From an uncultured Gemmatimonadales bacterium (GTDB lineage Bacteria > Gemmatimonadota > Gemmatimonadetes > JACCXV01 > JAHWKZ01), in assembly GCA_947259315.1 (NCBI GenBank), contig CAMYLR010000004.1, forward strand, positions 107,406 through 171,405: a stretch of 64,000 bases of DNA, written 5' to 3'. Shown here piece by piece: positions 1 through 9,146 of this stretch; position 1 is the stretch's first letter, and the number at the start of each line of letters is the position of its first letter. Under the pieces are notes generated by a model. The model searched no databases and was not told the DNA's origin. It was given only the letters and a program-made list of their open reading frames with translations. The position numbers and the translations under genes are program-made.

Positions 1-147
1 GTCGGCGACGAATACGACATCCGGTGAGAGCCAGTCTGGATGTTGCAATAACAGCGCAAACAACGACGCATCGTCTGACAGCGCCAGCGGTCCGATCGCC
101 GCGCTCTCGAACCGGCCGTTGAGGACTCGGTAGGGGCGTCCGGTCAT
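1..147 (-). CDS. Partial protein of unknown function (C-terminus outside window)
   Basis: An ATG-started reading frame runs off the left edge; 49 codons are visible (MTGRPYRVLNG... to ...VVFVAD). I do not recognise the family. It lies 31 bases downstream of apt on the same strand, so it is probably the last visible member of an M23-lipoprotein/apt transcript. It is missing from the ORF track because it is truncated. There is no signal peptide or membrane segment in the visible part. Confidence 0.5.
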   Translation of the reverse strand, partial: MTGRPYRVLNGRFESAAIGPLALSDDASLFALLLQHPDWLSPDVVFVAD

Positions 148-178
148 CGGTGCTCTCGATCGTCGGCGCGATTCAGGC

Positions 179-715
179 TCATTCGTAGGCCACCAGACTT
201 AGATAGTCGCAACCATCGAGCTTATCGCGACCCTGGAGAAACTCCAACTCGATCACAAAGCCCAGGCCACAGATGTTGCCCCCCGCCGCTCTAACGAGAC
301 TAATCGCCGCCTCGGTCGTTCCACCCGTCGCCAGTAGATCATCGATCACCACGACGTTCTCGCCCTCAGCGATCGCGTCGGTGTGGAGCTCGAGCGTGCT
401 GGTTCCGTACTCGAGGGCGTACGACTCGCGGTGAGTGTCATACGGGAGCTTGCCTTCTTTGCGAACGACCACGAGCCCGACCCCGAGTCGATTCGCCACC
501 GGCGCTGCAAACAGAAACCCGCGCGCATCGACGCCGATGATCTTATGCGCGTCTCGGGCTTTGGCGAACCGAGTGAACGCTTCGATCGATTCCTCGAACA
601 GCGCCGGATCGAGCAAAATCGGCGTAATGTCCTTGAACTGAATGCCCGTTTGTGGAAAATCGGGGATGTTCCGAATCGCGCTCTTTAGCCGCTTCTCCAG
701 ACTCTCGTCTCGCAC
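179..715 (-). CDS. apt: Adenine phosphoribosyltransferase
   Basis: Purine salvage enzyme that joins adenine and PRPP to give AMP and pyrophosphate in the cytoplasm. The 178-residue length is typical of the family. The PRPP-binding loop VVVIDDLLATGGTT is at residues 121-134, and the N-terminal IPDFPQTGIQFKDITP block and the GVDARGF block at 61-67 are characteristic. The start is a GTG preceded at 5 bases by GGAGGA. The M23 lipoprotein gene ends 18 bases upstream on the same strand, so the two are probably co-transcribed. No anomalies are seen. Confidence 0.97.
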   Translation of the reverse strand: MRDESLEKRLKSAIRNIPDFPQTGIQFKDITPILLDPALFEESIEAFTRFAKARDAHKIIGVDARGFLFAAPVANRLGVGLVVVRKEGKLPYDTHRESYALEYGTSTLELHTDAIAEGENVVVIDDLLATGGTTEAAISLVRAAGGNICGLGFVIELEFLQGRDKLDGCDYLSLVAYE

Positions 716-733
716 ATCTCCTCCGTTAGATCA

Positions 734-1285
734 CTACCGGTTCGAATGTCCGAGCGGTGGCAACACGGTTAGGGGATCGACCGTTCCGCCCCGCCAACGC
801 AACTCGAAGTGTAAGTGATCACCGGTCGCATTTCCTGTGTGCCCCACTCGCGCGATGACCTGGCCGCGTCGCACCCTATCGCCTTCCCGTACCAGGTTCC
901 GAACGTGGTGGGCGTAAAGTGAGTGAAGATCGGCCCCGTGATCTATGATGACCAGGTTCCCGTAAGAGCCTGATCGGCCGCTCGTCAACACTCGACCGCT
1001 GGCAACTGCGTGCACGGGCGTTCCCTGATCGGCGCGCAAGTCGAGTCCGGCATGAAACCGCCTCCCGTTTCCGTTTGGGTTGCGTCGAACACCGTATCTG
1101 GAGCTCAGCATCGCAAGCTGGTCCGATGCCAGTGGCCAAACTAGCGAACCCAGGATCCCGCTCAGCGAACCGACCGCAACCGGCGGACGAGCCCCTTCCC
1201 CGACCGGCGCACGCGTGTACACCGTCGAGCACCCGATCAGCAAGATCAGGGCCGGTAGCAGTCTAATAATGCCAAAAATGGTCAG
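734..1285 (-). CDS. M23 (LytM-type) peptidoglycan endopeptidase lipoprotein
   Basis: Probable zinc endopeptidase, or amidase activator, acting on peptidoglycan from the periplasm. The C-terminal half is an M23 domain with the metal-ligand motifs HAGLD and HLHFEL, so it looks catalytically competent. The ORF track starts at a TTG (1243), which cuts the signal peptide. Extending upstream, the frame opens only one codon before a CTG at 1283-1285 that sits 7 bases after GAGGTGG. That start gives a hydrophobic leader (IIRLLPALILLIGC) ending in a good lipobox, LIGC, so I prefer it. A CTG start is uncommon, and an ATT or TTG start inside the leader cannot be excluded. Confidence 0.82.
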   Translation of the reverse strand: MTIFGIIRLLPALILLIGCSTVYTRAPVGEGARPPVAVGSLSGILGSLVWPLASDQLAMLSSRYGVRRNPNGNGRRFHAGLDLRADQGTPVHAVASGRVLTSGRSGSYGNLVIIDHGADLHSLYAHHVRNLVREGDRVRRGQVIARVGHTGNATGDHLHFELRWRGGTVDPLTVLPPLGHSNR

Positions 1286-1322
1286 TTCTTACCCACCTCG
1301 ATAGGTTCTGGCCGTTGAGTTT

Positions 1323-1352
1323 TTGCACTTTCGTCTTTAACCTCCCTATATA
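1323..1352 (+). promoter_or_regulatory. Possible sigma-70-type promoter for the TonB receptor gene
   Basis: TTGCAC and TATATA are separated by 18 bases in the 119-base divergent gap between the M23 lipoprotein and the TonB-dependent receptor. The downstream gene's ATG is about 50 bases after the -10 element. This is read by eye only; the element is AT-rich against a GC-rich background. Confidence 0.4.
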
Positions 1353-1404
1353 CACACTAGTTCAAGCCGAGATTTCAAATGGCTCAACTCTACCGGGAGC
1401 CGCT

Positions 1405-3939
1405 ATGAGACACCTTGGTTGGAGCACCTCGATCCTTGCCGCACTTGCGATCTTCGTCGGCACGGCAGACTTGGCCCAGGGTCAGGGCACCGGTCGCATC
1501 ACCGGCGTGGTAACCGAAGCCGCGTCGGGTGAGGGCGTCGGAAACGTCCAGATCGCCGTTGAAGGAACCGGGCTCGGGACCGTGAGCGGTCAACGCGGCA
1601 CGTTCTCGATCGCCAACGTCCCCGCCGGCGAACAGACCCTCGTTTTCAACATCCTCGGCTACGAAACCCAGCGCGAGTCGGTTACCGTCGAAGCCGACGG
1701 CGTGGCGAATGCTGATGTAGCCCTCGCCAAGGGATATCTCGAAATGGGGACGATCACGGTCGTTGGCGCTTCACGTCGACCGACACGAATCGTCGAGGCA
1801 CCGGCCGCGGTGAGCGTCGTCTCGGGTGAAGAGCTCCAGCGGGAAGCGTCGCACGGTCAGCTCCCCAAGCTGTTCCAGAGTAAGCCCGGGATCGATGTCG
1901 TTCAGAGCGGCGTGCAAGACTTCAACATCAACGCGCGGGGCTACAACTCGTCGCTCAATCGCCGGGTACTCGTCCTGCAAGACGGCATCGACCGATCGCT
2001 CGGGTTCCTGCAGTCACAGGAGTGGACCGCGCTTTCGATGCCGCTCGAAGACCTGGGCCGGCTCGACTTCGTCCGTGGCCCGGGCTCGGCGCTCTACGGC
2101 GCAAATGCGTTTAGCGGCGTGCTCAACATCACCACGCCGGCCCCCGGAGACATCATCGGTAGCAAGCTGTCGGCCAGCGGTGGCCAGCGTGAGACGAGCC
2201 GCGTCGACTTCCGACACGCCGGTGAAACCGAGACCGGTAAGTGGGGCTACAAGGGGAACATCGGATTCTCAGCCGTGGGCAATTCGTTCTCCGAGTCCCG
2301 AACGTTTTCAGACGCGGTCGGCAACTGCGGAGGGCCGGGAACGGACTGCCAGTTCGAGTACGGTCCGTTGCCGACGGAGGTCGTACCCATCGACGAGGAC
2401 GCGATCAACATGCTTTACGGCAGCGCGCGCCTCGACTACAACCTCGACAACGGGTCGGTGTGGTCGGTCGAAGGCGGATCAACGCACGTCGAGAACGAGA
2501 TCTTCGTGACCGGTATCGGACGAGTTCAAGTCAATGGCGCCAACCGCCCGTGGTTCCGGAGTCAGTACGCTTCCGAGCGATTCACGGTGATGGGCTGGTA
2601 CAGCGGGCGGCGCAGCAACGACCGCGGCGAAGGCGGCAACAACCAGACCGCACTAGCGTCAGGGCGCGAACTGCGCGAGGTGTCGGACATCTTCCACCTC
2701 GAATTGCAGGGCAACGTCACCGCTGACGACGGAGCGTTTCAGCTGGTTGGTGGCGTCTCGAACCGCTGGTACTCGGTCGATACCGAGGAAACGTTGATGG
2801 ACGACAAACAGGACGACACGATCACCAGCGTGTTCGGCCAGGCCGAGTATCAATTCAACCCGATGTTCACCGGCCTGTTCGCGCTGCGGTACGATCACTT
2901 CTCGGTGATCGACACAGACAAGGTCGCCCCCAAGGCGGCGATCGTCCTGTCACCGGACGTGAACAACTCGATCCGGTTCACGTTCAACCAGGCATACCAG
3001 ATCCCGAACTATTCGGAGCTGTTCCTCAACGTGCCCGCCGGAGCACCGGTCGACTTGACGCCCCTCCAGGCGGGGATCGAAGCATCGGTCGCTCAAGCCA
3101 CTGGCTGCCCGGCGGCACCGACCTGTGTGCCCGCACTCCCTCTAAACTTCAGTTCCACAACGCCAGTACTTGCGCGCGGCAACGACGATTTGGATGTCGA
3201 AGAGCTGACCGGGTACGAGGTAGGCTACAAGGGGGCGTTTGGCGGGGGCCGGGCGTTCTTCACCGTGGACGTCTACTTCAACCAGATCGACGATTTCGTC
3301 ACCGATCTCTTGCCAGGCGTGAACCCTAACGACTTCGCCCCGTACCAGCTGCCAGCCGGTTTTGGCCCTGGTGAGCCGTTGGAACCGCTCGCACCGACCG
3401 TACTGGCGGGAATTCAACAGGCCCTCGGACCTCGAGGTGCCGCATTCACCAACTTGGCTGATGGCACTCCGGCGTTTGTGGTGTCGTACACCAATGCCGG
3501 CGAGGTCAGCGAACAAGGCGTTGAGTTCGGTCTCTCGTTTCTCGCAACCCCGAACCTCGAGGTCGACCTCAACTTCACTTACTTCGACTTCGAGATCGAC
3601 GATAACACGAGCACCGAAGGGGCCGAGATTCCGGAGGACGAGCTGCTCCCGAACACGCCCGAGACCAAGGGCAACATCAGCATTACGTACAGCCAACCGG
3701 ATCGGTTCCACGCTGGTGTCAAAGTCCACATGCAAGACGCGATGGATTGGGCGGCCGGCATCTTCGCGGGGCGCGTCCCCGGTTACGTCACGGCCGATCT
3801 GACCGGTGGATTCAACTTCACAGAGAACGCCCGGGTCAACTTGGTGTGGACAAACGTGCTCGACAAAGAGCACTACCAGATCTACGGTGGCTCGATCCTC
3901 GGATCCCGTGCCATCGGCGGGGTGACCTTCACGTTCTAG
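1405..3939 (+). CDS. TonB-dependent outer-membrane receptor with carboxypeptidase-regulatory-like N-domain
   Basis: Outer-membrane active transporter for an unknown ligand. I chose the ATG at 1405, after GGGAG, rather than the track's 1315 start. It gives a signal peptide ([16 protein letters not shown]) and an 844-residue protein. Residues about 28-110 form a CarboxypepD_reg-like beta-sandwich ([20 protein letters not shown]). The plug follows at about 130-245, with VVSGEEL, the RGYN motif and the plug end [19 protein letters not shown] beta-barrel fills the rest and ends in the C-terminal aromatic signature GGVTFTF. No surface lipoprotein partner (SusD-like) is adjacent. The plug is of the siderophore/cobalamin receptor type, but the substrate cannot be inferred. 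Confidence 0.93.
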   Translation: MRHLGWSTSILAALAIFVGTADLAQGQGTGRITGVVTEAASGEGVGNVQIAVEGTGLGTVSGQRGTFSIANVPAGEQTLVFNILGYETQRESVTVEADGVANADVALAKGYLEMGTITVVGASRRPTRIVEAPAAVSVVSGEELQREASHGQLPKLFQSKPGIDVVQSGVQDFNINARGYNSSLNRRVLVLQDGIDRSLGFLQSQEWTALSMPLEDLGRLDFVRGPGSALYGANAFSGVLNITTPAPGDIIGSKLSASGGQRETSRVDFRHAGETETGKWGYKGNIGFSAVGNSFSESRTFSDAVGNCGGPGTDCQFEYGPLPTEVVPIDEDAINMLYGSARLDYNLDNGSVWSVEGGSTHVENEIFVTGIGRVQVNGANRPWFRSQYASERFTVMGWYSGRRSNDRGEGGNNQTALASGRELREVSDIFHLELQGNVTADDGAFQLVGGVSNRWYSVDTEETLMDDKQDDTITSVFGQAEYQFNPMFTGLFALRYDHFSVIDTDKVAPKAAIVLSPDVNNSIRFTFNQAYQIPNYSELFLNVPAGAPVDLTPLQAGIEASVAQATGCPAAPTCVPALPLNFSSTTPVLARGNDDLDVEELTGYEVGYKGAFGGGRAFFTVDVYFNQIDDFVTDLLPGVNPNDFAPYQLPAGFGPGEPLEPLAPTVLAGIQQALGPRGAAFTNLADGTPAFVVSYTNAGEVSEQGVEFGLSFLATPNLEVDLNFTYFDFEIDDNTSTEGAEIPEDELLPNTPETKGNISITYSQPDRFHAGVKVHMQDAMDWAAGIFAGRVPGYVTADLTGGFNFTENARVNLVWTNVLDKEHYQIYGGSILGSRAIGGVTFTF

Positions 3940-3976
3940 CAAAAAGGAAGCGCGCGGCCATACGGCCGCGCGCTTC
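3940..3976 (-). terminator. Strong hairpin terminator shared by tRNA-Pro and the TonB receptor gene
   Basis: A 13-bp perfect stem (GAAGCGCGCGGCC / GGCCGCGCGCTTC) has a 4-base loop. On the minus strand it is followed by CCTTTTTGC, which makes it a good intrinsic terminator for the tRNA-Pro transcript. It also begins 7 bases after the stop codon of the TonB receptor on the plus strand, so the hairpin may serve both directions, although the plus side lacks a T-tract. Confidence 0.75.
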
Positions 3977-3982
3977 ACACCG

Positions 3983-4059
3983 TGGTCGGGGAGACAGGAT
4001 TTGAACCTGCGACCCCTACGTCCCGAACGTAGTGCTCTACCGGGCTGAGCTACTCCCCG
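3983..4059 (-). tRNA. tRNA-Pro (anticodon CGG), CCA encoded
   Basis: A full cloverleaf can be folded by eye: acceptor CGGGGAG/CTCCCCG, anticodon stem CTACG/CGTAG with loop TTCGGGA (anticodon CGG, reads CCG), T-loop GGTTCAAATCC, and discriminator A followed by an encoded CCA. A strong terminator lies directly downstream. Confidence 0.96.
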
Positions 4060-4083
4060 ACGGTAGGAACCGCAAAATACCCG

Positions 4084-5037
4084 CTACTCCTCTTCGCGGC
4101 CAAAACGTGAGATCATTAGGGTCACGGTACCGCCCGCCAGAATCAGTGCTATCGCCCCGGCGACCTGAGATGATACAGGTGAGAAGACCGTCGTCGGATA
4201 ATCTTCGGGATCGAGCTCGCCGATGTTTTCCGCGGTCACGACCTGCCCCTTGATGATCGTCTCTCCGAGCACCGGATCGACCGGTCGCTGGAACGGCCAC
4301 AAGCCCACCACCGCCCCGAGCAGCAATCCAAGCAGCACGCCGAGTGTCGGCTTTGCATGTTGCGCCAAGAGCCATCGCAGCAGATTGCTGACCACCACCA
4401 CGCCCATCACGACGCCGATCCCGACCGGGAGAAGCACGTGTAGCGCCGGTTCCAGGGCGGCAGCAACGTCACGCGCCTCGAGCGCGAGCTTGAAACCGTC
4501 GATCGCCGAGAGGATCGGGATGTACTGCCCCAAAACGAGCAGCAGGTAACCACCGCTCACGCCGGGAAGGATCATCGCGCTCGCACCCGCGACCCCAGCG
4601 AGAAGCAACATGAACGTGTTCCCCGCGGCCAGGCCCGCGGTCGGGGCGCCACCCTGCTGAAGAATCGCGAGAACGGTCATCGCTCCAAACCCGGCCACCA
4701 CCCCGATCCACATCGCCCGGGTCGGCGGACGAACCATCCGCCAGACGACGGGGACCCCGCCCAGCGTCAACCCGATAAAGAGGCTGTACATGATCCAGCG
4801 GTGGTGTACGACAAGTTCCTTGATCGCCCCGGCGAACAATAGCACGGCGATCAGCGCCGCCCCGACGACCGTCGCCAGCACGACCACCGAGGAGCGCACA
4901 AACCTCAGCGTCGAGACCTCGGCCACTGCACGCACGAAACGCGGGTACACGCCAGCCGCGAGCAACATCGTGCCGCCGCTGATCCCGGGCACCAGATTGG
5001 CCAGCCCCATCAGCACGCCGCCAACCGCACTCCGCAC
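4084..5037 (-). CDS. DUF368 family polytopic membrane protein
   Basis: Integral membrane protein with about eight hydrophobic segments. It carries the DUF368 repeat motif twice, GLANLVPGISGGTM near the N-terminus and ASAMILPGVSGGYLLL in the middle. The family belongs to the bacterial and archaeal transporters recently linked to undecaprenyl-phosphate/polyprenyl lipid translocation; that role here is inference. The track's 5448 start runs back through surE in another frame, so I use the GTG at 5037, giving 317 residues with the first motif about 10 residues in. TTG codons at 5043/5046 and a CTG overlapping the surE stop are alternatives. It is the last gene of the surE-containing transcript. 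Confidence 0.85.
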   Translation of the reverse strand: MRSAVGGVLMGLANLVPGISGGTMLLAAGVYPRFVRAVAEVSTLRFVRSSVVVLATVVGAALIAVLLFAGAIKELVVHHRWIMYSLFIGLTLGGVPVVWRMVRPPTRAMWIGVVAGFGAMTVLAILQQGGAPTAGLAAGNTFMLLLAGVAGASAMILPGVSGGYLLLVLGQYIPILSAIDGFKLALEARDVAAALEPALHVLLPVGIGVVMGVVVVSNLLRWLLAQHAKPTLGVLLGLLLGAVVGLWPFQRPVDPVLGETIIKGQVVTAENIGELDPEDYPTTVFSPVSSQVAGAIALILAGGTVTLMISRFGREEE

Positions 5038-5063
5038 CGCCAACAAAGGGAGCCGGACGGTGG

Positions 5064-5837
5064 TCAGTCTTTCCCCCGCAGTGATACGTCTTCCCAGCGC
5101 TTCAGACCAGGGATCGCCCGATGGTTGGTTAGATCGAGCTGGATTGGAGTAATCGAGATGTAGCCCGCCTGGACCGCCAAGAAGTCCGAGCCCTCTGGCC
5201 CCTCCCAAGTTGGAGCGCCACCGCCGATCCAGTAGTACGTCTTGCCACGGGGGTCGACATCCGTCACGATCGGGTCTTCGTACGTTCGCTTGCCGAGCGA
5301 GGTCACCCGGGTGCCCTGGACTTCCGTTGGGTCGCGATCGGGCAGATTGATGTTGAGCAACGTGTTTGAAGGGAACGTCGCATCCACTGGCCCGCTCACG
5401 ATTTCTTCGGCCAGCCGCCGTACCACCGACTCGTAGCCGTCGATCCATCGCTCGTTACCCTGCGAGAGCGAGATCGCGATCGACGGGATGCCGAGCAGCG
5501 TCCCCTCCATCGCTGCAGACACAGTGCCCGAGTACAGAACATCCTCGCCCATGTTTCCACCGTGATTGATGCCGCTAAAGACGAAATCGGGCTGCCGATC
5601 CAGGACAGCGCTGACGGCCAACATCACGCAATCGGTCGGCGTGCCATCGACGTGGTACTCGTTGTCGCCGGTCTGTCGAATCCTGAGCGGGTTGTGCAGG
5701 GTCAGCGAGTGGCTGGTCGCCGACTGCTCGCGGTCGGGGGCCACGATGACCACATCGCCGACGCGATCGAGCGCCCGAGCCAAGGCTTTGATGCCCGGAG
5801 CGAGGTAACCATCATCGTTGGTGACGAGAAACAGCAT
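5064..5837 (-). CDS. surE: 5'/3'-nucleotidase SurE
   Basis: Metal-dependent phosphatase that removes phosphate from nucleoside 5'- or 3'-monophosphates; it is associated with stationary-phase survival. At 257 residues it matches the family length. The metal ligands are recognisable: Asp8-Asp9 in TNDDG, Ser39 in APDREQSATSHS, and Asn95 in SGINHGGN. It lies 33 bases downstream of the small xdhC gene and just upstream of the DUF368 gene, all on the minus strand, so it may share the molybdenum hydroxylase transcript. Confidence 0.96.
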   Translation of the reverse strand: MLFLVTNDDGYLAPGIKALARALDRVGDVVIVAPDREQSATSHSLTLHNPLRIRQTGDNEYHVDGTPTDCVMLAVSAVLDRQPDFVFSGINHGGNMGEDVLYSGTVSAAMEGTLLGIPSIAISLSQGNERWIDGYESVVRRLAEEIVSGPVDATFPSNTLLNINLPDRDPTEVQGTRVTSLGKRTYEDPIVTDVDPRGKTYYWIGGGAPTWEGPEGSDFLAVQAGYISITPIQLDLTNHRAIPGLKRWEDVSLRGKD

Positions 5838-5870
5838 CTGCCCGAACGTAGGAACGACGGTCCCGCCGCG

Positions 5871-6197
5871 CTAGGTAGGACGGAGCGGCTCGATCAGTAC
5901 ATCGAATACGCCGCCACAGATCGCCGGGCTCCATGAAAAGAGATCCGCGGTCAGATCGACGCGCACCAGCCGGGGTCGACCGTCGGCCAACGCGGCAGAC
6001 GCCTCAGTGATGACCTCAGCCTCGCCACACCCCCCGCCGATCGTGCCGATCGCCCCCGACTCGGGGTCGATCACCATCTTGCTCCCTACCCCGCGAGGGG
6101 TCGATCCGCGCGCCCGGACGATCGTCGCCAGCGCCACCGAGCGTTTTTCGCGCGCGGCATCGTCCAGCGCAGCCAGGATCGTTCTCGACTCACTCAT
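5871..6197 (-). CDS. xdhC: XdhC/CoxI N-terminal domain protein (half of a split XdhC)
   Basis: A 108-residue protein equivalent to the N-terminal XdhC_CoxI domain (RGSTPRGVGSKMVI, then GTIGGGCGEAEV, then SPAICGGVFDVLIEPL). XdhC-type proteins bind molybdenum cofactor and help sulfurate and insert it into xanthine-dehydrogenase-family enzymes. Here the N-domain is a separate gene whose ATG overlaps the stop of the Rossmann-domain half by four bases (ATGA). The pair probably acts as one two-subunit chaperone for the molybdenum hydroxylase encoded upstream. Confidence 0.9.
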   Translation of the reverse strand: MSESRTILAALDDAAREKRSVALATIVRARGSTPRGVGSKMVIDPESGAIGTIGGGCGEAEVITEASAALADGRPRLVRVDLTADLFSWSPAICGGVFDVLIEPLRPT

Positions 6198-7015
6198 GAT
6201 CGCCTCGCATTAGAGTCCGACAACGCCTGAACATACTTGACGACGTCGGCGATGTCGCGCAGCGGTTTGCCAGTCCCGCCGTGAGCCCGAAGCACGATCT
6301 CGGCAGCCACCGCGACCGCGATCTCAGCCGGCGTCTCGGCACCCAGGTCGAGTCCCAACGGAGCGTGAACCCGACCCAGCCACTCAGCGTCGATGCCCTC
6401 GCCAGCGAGTTGCTCATACGTCGCTTTGACCCGCCGCCGGCTGCCGATCATCCCCACATACGCAGGCTGAACGTCACCTTTCGCCAAGATCAACATGCAA
6501 TCGTAATCGTACCGATGACCGCGGGTAACCATCACGATATGCGTTTGGTCGTTGATCGCTATTCCCGCAAAGGGATCGTCGAAGTCAGCGACGATCACCC
6601 GATCTGCCTCTGGAAAACGCTCATTCCTGGCGAAATCCGGTCGGTCGTCGAGCACCGTCACCCGGAACCCGAGCAGCGTGCCGAGCTTGGAAAGCGGAAT
6701 CGCGATGTGACCGGCGCCGATGATCACGAGCTCCGGCTCGGGCGCCAGCGTCTCGACGTACAACTCGACGTCTGAGCCCGGAATCGCGGCGCACGTTGGG
6801 CTCTCTGGGCCGCTCGCCAAGAGAGCCTGCGCGGCCGGCGTCAGTTTCGCGTCCCCGAGGTCGCCGTGGAGCTGCTCGCCATCCCAAACCAGCCGTTGAC
6901 CTACCAGCTCCTCGTGTCCCGGCGCCTCGACCACCACACCGTGCACGGTCACTCGACCGTCGTCGAGCGCCTGTGCCGCTAACCGCGCGACTTCGGCTAG
7001 CCCGATCGTCTTCAT
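6194..7015 (-). CDS. xdhC: XdhC Rossmann-domain protein (second half of a split XdhC)
   Basis: A 273-residue protein with the C-terminal XdhC Rossmann fold: ELVIIGAGHIAIPLSKL nucleotide loop at about 95-110, TRGHRYD, YVGMIGSRRRV, and the tail VHAPLGLDLGAETPAEIAVAVAAEI. It is likely to cooperate with the adjacent N-domain protein in maturing the molybdenum cofactor of the hydroxylase. It starts with ATG four bases inside the end of the M36-like peptidase gene, which implies translational coupling. The first 90 residues are poorly conserved. Confidence 0.92.
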   Translation of the reverse strand: MKTIGLAEVARLAAQALDDGRVTVHGVVVEAPGHEELVGQRLVWDGEQLHGDLGDAKLTPAAQALLASGPESPTCAAIPGSDVELYVETLAPEPELVIIGAGHIAIPLSKLGTLLGFRVTVLDDRPDFARNERFPEADRVIVADFDDPFAGIAINDQTHIVMVTRGHRYDYDCMLILAKGDVQPAYVGMIGSRRRVKATYEQLAGEGIDAEWLGRVHAPLGLDLGAETPAEIAVAVAAEIVLRAHGGTGKPLRDIADVVKYVQALSDSNARRS

Positions 7016-8538
7016 ACCGGTCCGATCTCGCGGTCCTTAAAGATTTTCCGCAACGCCGTGCGGTTAACGCCACCGTTGAGGTTCTGGTCTGCATCGATGA
7101 TAGCCCTCGCACCCCTGGCGAAGGTCGTGAACCCATCCAGCTGAAAGTGGCTCTCCACGATCAGACGATCCGCCTCTTCGCCGCCGAGCTCCTTTCGCAC
7201 CTGCCATAATGTCGCTGACCAGATCTCACCGTTGTTGTGCTCGCTGTCTTTCTTTCTGAAGTCGGCGTACGTCCAATCGTTGTCCACGCGACGTAGACAA
7301 GGCGGATCCAGACCGTCCGCCAACCCGATCAACAATCCGTCCCACGTGATGACACAAGGCTGATACCTCTCCGGCTTGGCATCAGCGAAGATGCTCGCCG
7401 CGAAGTAGTCACCGAAACCTTCACCCATCGCGGCCGCTTCCTCGGATTGCCCGAAATCCGGTGTGATCGCGTCCTGTAATGCGTGACCCAGCTCGTGCAC
7501 GATCGTCTCCCCGTCCTCGGCGTCATCGATGCTGCCGATCCCAAACGTCAACAGCTTGTACCAAGGGCTGTACCAGGAGTCGTCGTCGCGCGTACCATTG
7601 ACGTTTACGCGTACCGGTGCGCGAAAGATGGCGCGCCGCCCGCGAAAGCCCAGCCGTTCGAGGTAACGGATAGCGCTGTCGATATGATGGTAGACCATCA
7701 CCTCTTCAAATCCCTTGTCGGTCGAATCGAACAGGAACTGGTGACCAGTACGCCGGACACGACGCTTAGACCCCGTCGGTCGGGTCGTGACTCGTTTGCC
7801 CTCCAGGTACCCGTTCCCGGCGAGGCCCCAGAGAGTCACAGTCTTGTAGGCCGCACTCGGCGGTCGTCGCGGGCGGAGCTTCTCCGTCAGCAGCGTTTCA
7901 TGACCACCAATGGCGGTCACGGGACTGGGTTCAAAGACGCGAGCCCTACCGCGGGCAGCTGCAGCCAGATTGTCGCACTTGCTCAACATGCGACCTGTCT
8001 TGGCGTTGACGTAGACGATCCACTCCTCGACCGGTCGGCTGCGCTCCAACCGCACGCGGCAAGCCGGCATGAGCCGGGCCCCCTTGGGAAACCACATCTC
8101 TTCGACATCCTGGACTCGAACCCGACGTCGGTTGCGGCTCAAGCAACAACGCGCGCGGCGAATCAGGTCCTTCTCCCCGAGTCGAAACTCCGCTTTGAGC
8201 GGTAGAAGCTCCCGCGGCATAGCTCGGTTCTTGGTGAGATAGACACGGTCGTCGTTCCCGACGTGTACCGTGACGTAGGCTCGGTGCACGCGTCGGCCAA
8301 AGTGGATCTGTTGAAAGATGACGTGATGGGCGCCGAGACTCGGAATGACTTTTTGAAGCTCGAGGCCCGACATGTCGTCAGTCAATCCCAACAGCTCTGC
8401 GTTCGCGCGCAGAAATATCTCGGCGATGTCAGCTGGCCGGCCTGCGCCTCGCGGCGACCGAAACCCCCAAAGCTCTTTTGGAGTCCCGTAAAACTCTCCC
8501 GGAACCGTCTTGTAGGATCTCTTCTTCAGTTTTCGCAT
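7012..8538 (-). CDS. M36/M4-like zinc metallopeptidase (HELGH), no visible signal peptide
   Basis: A 508-residue probable zinc endopeptidase of the gluzincin type. The motif IVHELGHALQD is at about 347-357 (His348, Glu349, His352) and the third-ligand helix GEGFGDYFAAS at about 372-382. YHHIDSAIRYLERLGF before the active site and GEIWSATLWQ after it are typical of the fungalysin/thermolysin families. An N-terminal FTP/PepSY-like propeptide region (about 35-190) precedes them. The N-terminus is very basic (MRKLKKRSYK) with no hydrophobic leader, so export is unclear. The ATG lies within the last 13 bases of mocA and the stop overlaps xdhC, which places an unexpected peptidase inside a molybdenum-enzyme operon. 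Confidence 0.85.
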   Translation of the reverse strand: MRKLKKRSYKTVPGEFYGTPKELWGFRSPRGAGRPADIAEIFLRANAELLGLTDDMSGLELQKVIPSLGAHHVIFQQIHFGRRVHRAYVTVHVGNDDRVYLTKNRAMPRELLPLKAEFRLGEKDLIRRARCCLSRNRRRVRVQDVEEMWFPKGARLMPACRVRLERSRPVEEWIVYVNAKTGRMLSKCDNLAAAARGRARVFEPSPVTAIGGHETLLTEKLRPRRPPSAAYKTVTLWGLAGNGYLEGKRVTTRPTGSKRRVRRTGHQFLFDSTDKGFEEVMVYHHIDSAIRYLERLGFRGRRAIFRAPVRVNVNGTRDDDSWYSPWYKLLTFGIGSIDDAEDGETIVHELGHALQDAITPDFGQSEEAAAMGEGFGDYFAASIFADAKPERYQPCVITWDGLLIGLADGLDPPCLRRVDNDWTYADFRKKDSEHNNGEIWSATLWQVRKELGGEEADRLIVESHFQLDGFTTFARGARAIIDADQNLNGGVNRTALRKIFKDREIGPV

Positions 8539-9146
8539 CGTCGCTTCTCTAGCTCTCGCGCGTAATCGTCCGGGGTGTCGATGTTCGTCCGCACACCCGG
8601 ATCGTCGACGACCACATCATCGATCTCGGTCAGATGCCGGCGGACCACCGTGCGCGTTCCTTCCGGCAGATCGGGCTCGGCCAACTCGCCCCACACCGAG
8701 CGCTCCAGCACGATCGGATGGCCCGGCCGATCCTCGAATACCGGCCGCACAATGATCGAACCACGTGATTCAAAGGCGTCTAGCAAGGCCGCTACCGTCG
8801 ACTCTCGAACCACGGGATGGTCTACCGGTAGCACGGCTGCCGCATGAACTTCCGTCGGCGCACCATCCAAACCGATCCGCAGCGAGTCGATCGGCTCGGA
8901 GTCCGGGTTGGGGTTCTCGACGAGGCGAGCGCCGGTCGATCCCGCGATCTCCCACATCGTCTGCGTAGAATCGGGTGGCGGGAGGACGACGATAACCGAA
9001 GTGCAGCCTCCGCTCAGCAACGTCGTGATCGCACGCTCGAGAAACGTCAGGCCATCGATCTCGAGAAGCGCCTTGGGCCTACCCATTCGCTGTGAGCGCC
9101 CGGCGGACAGAACGATCCCCACCACCGACCGTGACCGGCTGGTCAT
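8526..9146 (-). CDS. mocA: MocA-type molybdenum cofactor nucleotidyltransferase
   Basis: A 206-residue NTP-transferase-like protein with the N-terminal nucleotide motif GIVLSAGRSQRMGRPKALL and the metal-binding VLPVDHPVV segment. MocA attaches CMP to molybdopterin, giving the dinucleotide cofactor used by the xanthine-dehydrogenase/CO-dehydrogenase superfamily; related proteins can be specific for GMP. The track's start at 9476 runs into the upstream gene. I use the ATG at 9146, which overlaps the FAD-subunit stop by four bases (ATGA). Its position directly behind the hydroxylase subunits supports a cofactor role for that enzyme. Confidence 0.88.
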   Translation of the reverse strand: MTSRSRSVVGIVLSAGRSQRMGRPKALLEIDGLTFLERAITTLLSGGCTSVIVVLPPPDSTQTMWEIAGSTGARLVENPNPDSEPIDSLRIGLDGAPTEVHAAAVLPVDHPVVRESTVAALLDAFESRGSIIVRPVFEDRPGHPIVLERSVWGELAEPDLPEGTRTVVRRHLTEIDDVVVDDPGVRTNIDTPDDYARELEKRRCEN

